Both the position numbers and the translations under genes were made by a program. The notes beneath the pieces are model-generated. The model did not search any database and was not told where the DNA came from. It was given only the letters and a program-made list of their open reading frames with translations. A DNA stretch of 64,000 nucleotides from Ancistrus triradiatus (Eukaryota > Chordata > Actinopteri > Siluriformes > Loricariidae), in NCBI GenBank assembly GCA_025084515.1, contig JAJAGP010001692.1:1-64000 (forward strand), in the 5' to 3' direction. Shown here piece by piece: positions 59,505 through 64,000 of this stretch (positions are counted from its first letter, which is position 1; the number at the start of each line of letters is the position of its first letter).

Positions 59505-60755
59505 TTAATAATCCGATAAGTGCAAAATGAAAAGGTATCCGATCAAGTTTATATGCACTTAAGTAATCCGATAATGTTAACCCTCTGGAATTACGTGACT
59601 CAGGAAATAATCTGGTTTATGTTTTGCAGTCAGCCAAGAATCTCACAAAGATGTGATATAAACTTCAAACTATAATATTAAATAATCAAATTCTTCATTT
59701 CTACGAAGAATTTATACTGCGTTTCAGAGTCTTCACAAAGTGTTCCATAGCCACTTCGCTGGCACGTTTAATTCCGCGGTTGCCAGATCCAGTGAGAAGT
59801 AAAACCTCAAGTCAATGGAAAAAGAGGCCCAATAAAGCCAAGTCTTTAGAATATGCAGACCTGGCAACCGTAGAGGAAGCCAACACAAAGACTGAAAACA
59901 CAGATAATAATCGGGTAACTGGTACACATGCTATGAGTAATCTGATTACTGGAGTAAAAATCCATTTCTATCAGATTTCTTAATCTGATTTCTAGATCGG
60001 AGTACGCTGTGTACATGACCACTTGAATAATCAGATAACTGCGGACAAAAAATCGGACAAAAATCCAATTACATGCACTTAATAATCCGATAAGTACAAA
60101 AAATCAAAAGGTATCCGATCAGCCAGTTCTATGCACTTGAGTAACCAAGTAAATTCAGATTTATTTCTATAGCGCTTTTTACAATGGAGCATTGACTCAA
60201 AGCAACTTTACAATTTTAGATTATATTCTAACATCTAAGGCCAATCCCAAATTGAGCAAGCCTAGGGCGACAGTGGCAAGGAAAAAGTGTTATGAGGAAA
60301 AAACCTTGGTAGGACCAAGACTCAAATCGGACCTGACCTAAATAATCTCCAGATTTCTACTTTGCAACCAGCCCATAATCTCACAGAAATATGTGATGTA
60401 AACTTCAGACTTTAATCAAATTATTCATTTTCTGGAGCCTTTGAGTCTCCACAAAGCGTACGACAGCCATTTAGCGGGTGCTGTGTTTAATTATGGGGTT
60501 GCCAGATCCCCATAAAAACAACAGGTCTATGGAAACGATCTCAAAGGTAGCGAAGCCTCCTAGGATAAAAGCGGACCTGGAAACCGTGTTACACTCGTGC
60601 GCATGCGCAGACTGAGGAAACGCTTTGAAATCGTAGTAAGTGTATACGTGCTCTGAGAAATCTGATTACTGAGTTAAAATCCAGTTCTCTTTATTGTATT
60701 CCTTAATCTTATAGATGGGAGTTCGCTGTTTACCTGACCACTTGAGTAGTCGGAT
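59505..60755. repeat. Direct repeat of a dispersed element (two copies)
   Basis: Copy A, 59505-59990, and copy B, 60064-60755, share tgcacttaataatccgataa, aaggtatccgatca, ccagatctcaca-like and ggagt(a/t)cgctgt words in the same order. Copy B is lengthened by an inverted LINE-like tail at 60152-60345. Confidence 0.65.
60152..60345 (-). repeat. LINE-like 3' tail repeat, inverted
   Basis: aaattcagatttatttctat agcgctttttacaatggagc ... cctagggcgacagtggcaag; inverted copy of 29500-29690. Confidence 0.65.
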
Positions 60756-60769
60756 AACTGCAGAAATTG

Positions 60770-60772
<3 letters not shown>

Positions 60773-60806
<34 letters not shown>
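60773..60806. repeat. (GT)n microsatellite
   Basis: 34 bases of GT repeat. Confidence 0.95.
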
Positions 60807-60810
<4 letters not shown>

Positions 60811-60824
60811 AACCTGTGTTTGTT

Positions 60825-60970
60825 TGTCTACATTTACTCATTTAGCAGATACTCTAATACAGAGTAACTACTGACTGATACAGCCTTACAAGGTACATTC
60901 CAAGCATTCCTAGCAATCGTGGGTTATTGCAAGGGAATACTTGTCAGTGCTGGGACTTGTACCCTGGAGT
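60825..60970 (-). repeat. SINE-like fragment, inverted
   Basis: tttagcagatactctaatac is an altered, inverted SINE tail; the B-box side is at about 60955 (gggacttgtaccc). Confidence 0.4.

Positions 60971-60971
<1 letters not shown>

Positions 60972-61020
<49 letters not shown>
60972..61020. repeat. (CA)n microsatellite
   Basis: 49 bases of CA repeat, followed by an AT run to ~61045. Confidence 0.97.
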
Positions 61021-61023
<3 letters not shown>

Positions 61024-61109
61024 CATATATACATATATATATATACCCACCAGTCATCGGGTACATCTCCTCATTTCTGCACTCATCCATTTTATCAGTT
61101 CCACTTACC

Positions 61110-61170
61110 ATATAGAAGCACTTTGTAGTTCTGCAATTACAGACTGTAGTCCATCTGTTTCTCTCCATAC
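61110..61170 (-). repeat. Dispersed repeat with gtagaactacaaagtgc, inverted
   Basis: gcactttgtagttctgcaattacagactgtag is the inverted core of 16585-16680. Confidence 0.6.
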
Positions 61171-61239
61171 TTTATTCATCCCCTTTACTTTTGTACACCA
61201 AGTGCACTACATTTTTTTTTGTCGTCAAAACACTCTGCT

Positions 61240-61664
61240 TTCGCTTTCTTTAATTTCCCTTCTCTTAACATGTTGGAGATTTCTCCGTGTCTTATCACAT
61301 CGTCAACTTAAAAAACAAAGACCTGAGCTGAGATGAGTGCAGGAAGCTCTAGTTTGTGTTTTTGTGATCATGAACAGCACTTAATAAATAATCAGACGCT
61401 TCCATCCAGTCCCTGTGAGCTTTATCTCCATCATTCTCCAGCCTTTCAGTTCTATTCCACCAGATCTGTTCTTTAATATCCATGTTTTCAGAGGCAGCCT
61501 GTTGCTCGTCCTATAAGCTCCTGATGATGTTCTGCCCGTCGACCGAGCTCTGATTGGTCAGCCTGATTTAGAACCGGTTCAGATTAAACATTTTCCGCAG
61601 CTTCTCAGTCCGTCAGTTTTGGACTCGTGTGAGGGACGATGTGTGAGCCGTGTGTGAAAGGCCT
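61240..61664 (-). mobile_element. PIF/Harbinger-like MITE, inverted copy
   Basis: Inverted relative to 53684-54225. It carries gtgagctttatctccatcat, ccaccagatctgttctttaa and gaggcagcctgttgctcgtc; the right end is tgtgtgaaaggcc followed by TTA. Confidence 0.75.
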
Positions 61665-61679
61665 TAACAGAGTATTTAG

Positions 61680-61775
61680 AGAAACTACAGTCTGTAATTG
61701 TAGAACTACAAAGTGCTCCTATGTGGGAAGTGGAACCAGAAACAAGGAGGTGTACCTAATAAAGTGATCAGTGAC
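61680..61775 (+). repeat. Dispersed repeat with gtagaactacaaagtgc and cctaataaagtg
   Basis: ctacagtctgtaattgtaga ... aaacaaggaggtgtacctaa taaagtgatcagtgactgac. Same element as 16585-16680. Confidence 0.65.
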
Positions 61776-61779
61776 TGAC

Positions 61780-63439
61780 ACGTCTTAGTCTTATAGTAAT
61801 CTATCCATATGGGTTCGTTATCAAAGGAAACGGCACACAGTTCACAGATAATGTAAAGTAAATACAGAAATGCAAGCCTTTATGAGAGCACACAGTCCTG
61901 CTTTGCCACTCTGCTGCAGGTTCAAGGTCAGTCAAGCTTTATCTATGGCACTTACAACCAGATACGCGTACTGCAGCGTGCAGAGAGCCTCGTGATTCAC
62001 CGTGCATGTGCACGACTTGATCTGTGTGGTACTAATGACGTGTCCCAGGCCTGCAGTTTGGTATGATAACCGTACCACACACACCCCGAGCTTATGCAGC
62101 ATGTATGAACTGTTTACATGTCATTACTACTAGCAGGATTAAGCCCTGGAGCGTCTCTGCCAAGCAGGCTCTGAGAGTACAGAATGTACAAAACTCGCCT
62201 GCATGCTTTTGCAGAGACGTAGAAGTTTGGGCAGCCCTGGTCACATTACACGTCTAGACGATTTAGTTTGTAACCACGTTAGTTCTGGTCTTATTTACAA
62301 CCTGATTTTGGCAAAACCAGCTTTGAAGGTGCATGCAGCCATTTTAATCAGTTATTTAAAAAGCCAGTCAAGTTAAATGCTGCATTATCTTTTTCACGTT
62401 ATAAAATATAAGCAAAAGTTTAAAGCCCTTTCCAAAGGCTTGCCTTTATAACCTGTCTAAGCAGAACTGATTTGTTTGTGGGTTATCCCGTGCAGATTTA
62501 GAATACCATCCAAACATGTAGCCTGGACAGTAACAGAGCAGAAGATTCCCTCGTTCGGCTTGTGTATTGGCGTTGCACTAACATGCTGTGAAGTCACACT
62601 GTGTTCCAGATTTTTTTATTTTTTTTAAAAGACTAACCTTTAACCCACAGGAAAGCATGTTTAGCTTGGAGACCGAGTTGGGCGGGTTTCTGAAACTCGG
62701 CTTCATGTCCACCTGCTCTGAATTTTTGTTTTCCTAAAGTAAACACGCAGCTCATGCAGCCACTTTAGGACAAACTGTTGCAGGATTACGTGCCAGTGAC
62801 AGGATTTGATCGAGGTATTGAGCGCTGTACTTTTGAATCCCTCATGTTTAAAGAGAAGGGAGTGTGCCGTAGCTCTGCACATACTTTGATGGTGTTTTTT
62901 TTTCCTGCTGATTGCACAGGCATGCATATTTTCAACCTGATACCTGTTGTGAGGAGAGGCTGCTGCTTCTTTGTACGTCTAAATGCGTTTGTGCACATAT
63001 TTCTGCCCACACACCTCATACCAGGGTTAGGTATTGTCGTATAGATTTTTAGCTTTTCTGTTACCGATTGTGCAAAACAAGCTTCCAGTCTTGCAGATCC
63101 GGAACAGGCCTCGTGTTCATGAGCTGCTGTTTTGTAACCCTTTGACCATGTGAATTCTCTCTGTTTGTGCAGTGACGTAATAAAATCGTATCGATCCTCA
63201 TCAGTGATTCTGAGTTCTTTAATTCAGCAGTGATGCTGTTACAGACAGAGATCTCAAGTCGTGTCATTTCTCACACCTTCATTTCTTAAACTAACATTGC
63301 TTGGCGGGGATAGAGGAACTAAAAAAACTATTAATGAATAAGATGACAGTTCTGACATTAAGTGTCATCAGAAGGAGATTTTGGGAGGCTTTAGTATAAG
63401 GAACACACTTTACAACATTAGAAAGGTTTTCCAGATCAA
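61780..63439. other. Intergenic, no gene seen
   Basis: No recognised coding region, splice-supported exon or clear mobile element on either strand. Confidence 0.5.
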
Positions 63440-63905
63440 AATGAGCCCTAAGGGAGGAAGAAAATGTTTTTATATTTATTCATGTACAGGTTCAGTCTAA
63501 ATAAGAAGCATGCTTTATTATTATTAGTCTAAGACTAGAGCTAGATAAAAGACAAGAATTATTATTATTATTATTATTATTATGTTTAGTCTAAGACTAG
63601 TTCTATGTGAAACAGGATTTTATTATTATTGTTGTTGTTGTTAGTCAAATATTAAATATTATTATAATATTTAGTCTAAGATTTATTTAATCCTAAATAA
63701 GAAGATACAGGCTTTTATGATTGTTAGTCTGAGTAGTCCTAGATGAAAGACGGATGATATTATTAATATTATTATTATTATTTAGTCTAAGATCTATATA
63801 GTCCTAAATAAAAAGGCTATTATTATTATTATTATTATTATTAGTAGTAGTAGTAGTATTAGTATATTTAGTCTAAGAATAGTTCTGGGTGACAAACAGG
63901 CTTCA

Positions 63906-63937
<32 letters not shown>

Positions 63938-64000
63938 GCTATTATTGTTGTTATTAATATTTACTGTAAGATCTATGTAGTCCTAAATAAGAAAGGGCTA
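63440..64000. repeat. Tandem repeat with embedded (ATT)n runs, cut by the window edge
   Basis: tttagtctaagatctatata gtcctaaataa-type units recur about every 80-120 bases, separated by (ATT)n microsatellites of varying length. The array continues past the window. Confidence 0.8.

Noticed and set aside
60919..61336. Open frames running through the (CA)n repeat
   Set aside because: The frames exist only because the dinucleotide repeat has no stops.

Overview
This is a eukaryotic genomic window, almost certainly from a teleost fish. Genes are split by GT-AG introns. The intergenic and intronic DNA is packed with Tc1/mariner elements carrying TA target duplications, tRNA-derived SINEs, MITEs and microsatellites typical of fish. 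The repeat mix hints at an otophysan (for example a catfish), but that is a weak inference.

Four genes can be supported. (1) The last eight exons of inpp5d (SHIP1), + strand, 5976-13878, covering the C2 domain and the proline-rich tail with two NPxY motifs; the 5' exons, including the phosphatase domain, lie left of the window. (2) Complete lsm2, + strand, 16349-19964, five exons, 95 aa. (3) A small three-exon gene, + strand, 24196-24908, encoding a 65-aa acidic protein that I do not recognise. (4) Complete bcl6 (bcl6a type), - strand, coding 37768-32368 in eight exons, 683 aa, with a BTB domain and six C2H2 fingers. A probable non-coding first exon near 47074-47200 carries four TTCN3GAA (BCL6/STAT-type) sites.

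Layout. 1-5790: two Tc1 elements and a minisatellite rich in GACTCGAG-like words, split by the second Tc1. 5976-14061: inpp5d exons, with a nested transposon (Tc1 inside a non-autonomous element) and a mariner-like element in introns. 14540-15235: a DNA-transposon repeat. 16249-20326: lsm2 with two CCAAT boxes and a poly(A) signal; its first intron holds a Tc1, a SINE and a 30-bp perfect inverted repeat. 21059-22299: a Tc1 element with an uninterrupted 316-aa DD34E transposase. 24196-24964: the small gene. 25000-31200: gene-free, with SINEs, a LINE-like tail and a (TA)n run. 31228-47200: bcl6. 47200-64000: no gene found; it holds a ~385-bp tandem array, a 1.86-kb element with ~350-bp terminal inverted repeats, Harbinger-like and other MITEs, and microsatellites.

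The genes do not form a pathway. INPP5D is a lipid phosphatase of immune-cell signalling, LSM2 an RNA-processing subunit and BCL6 a transcriptional repressor. The points most worth checking are the small unrecognised gene, the BCL6-type site cluster at bcl6 exon 1, two ~400-bp tandem arrays on either side of that exon, and the long-TIR element. I do not see a clearly new multi-gene system.
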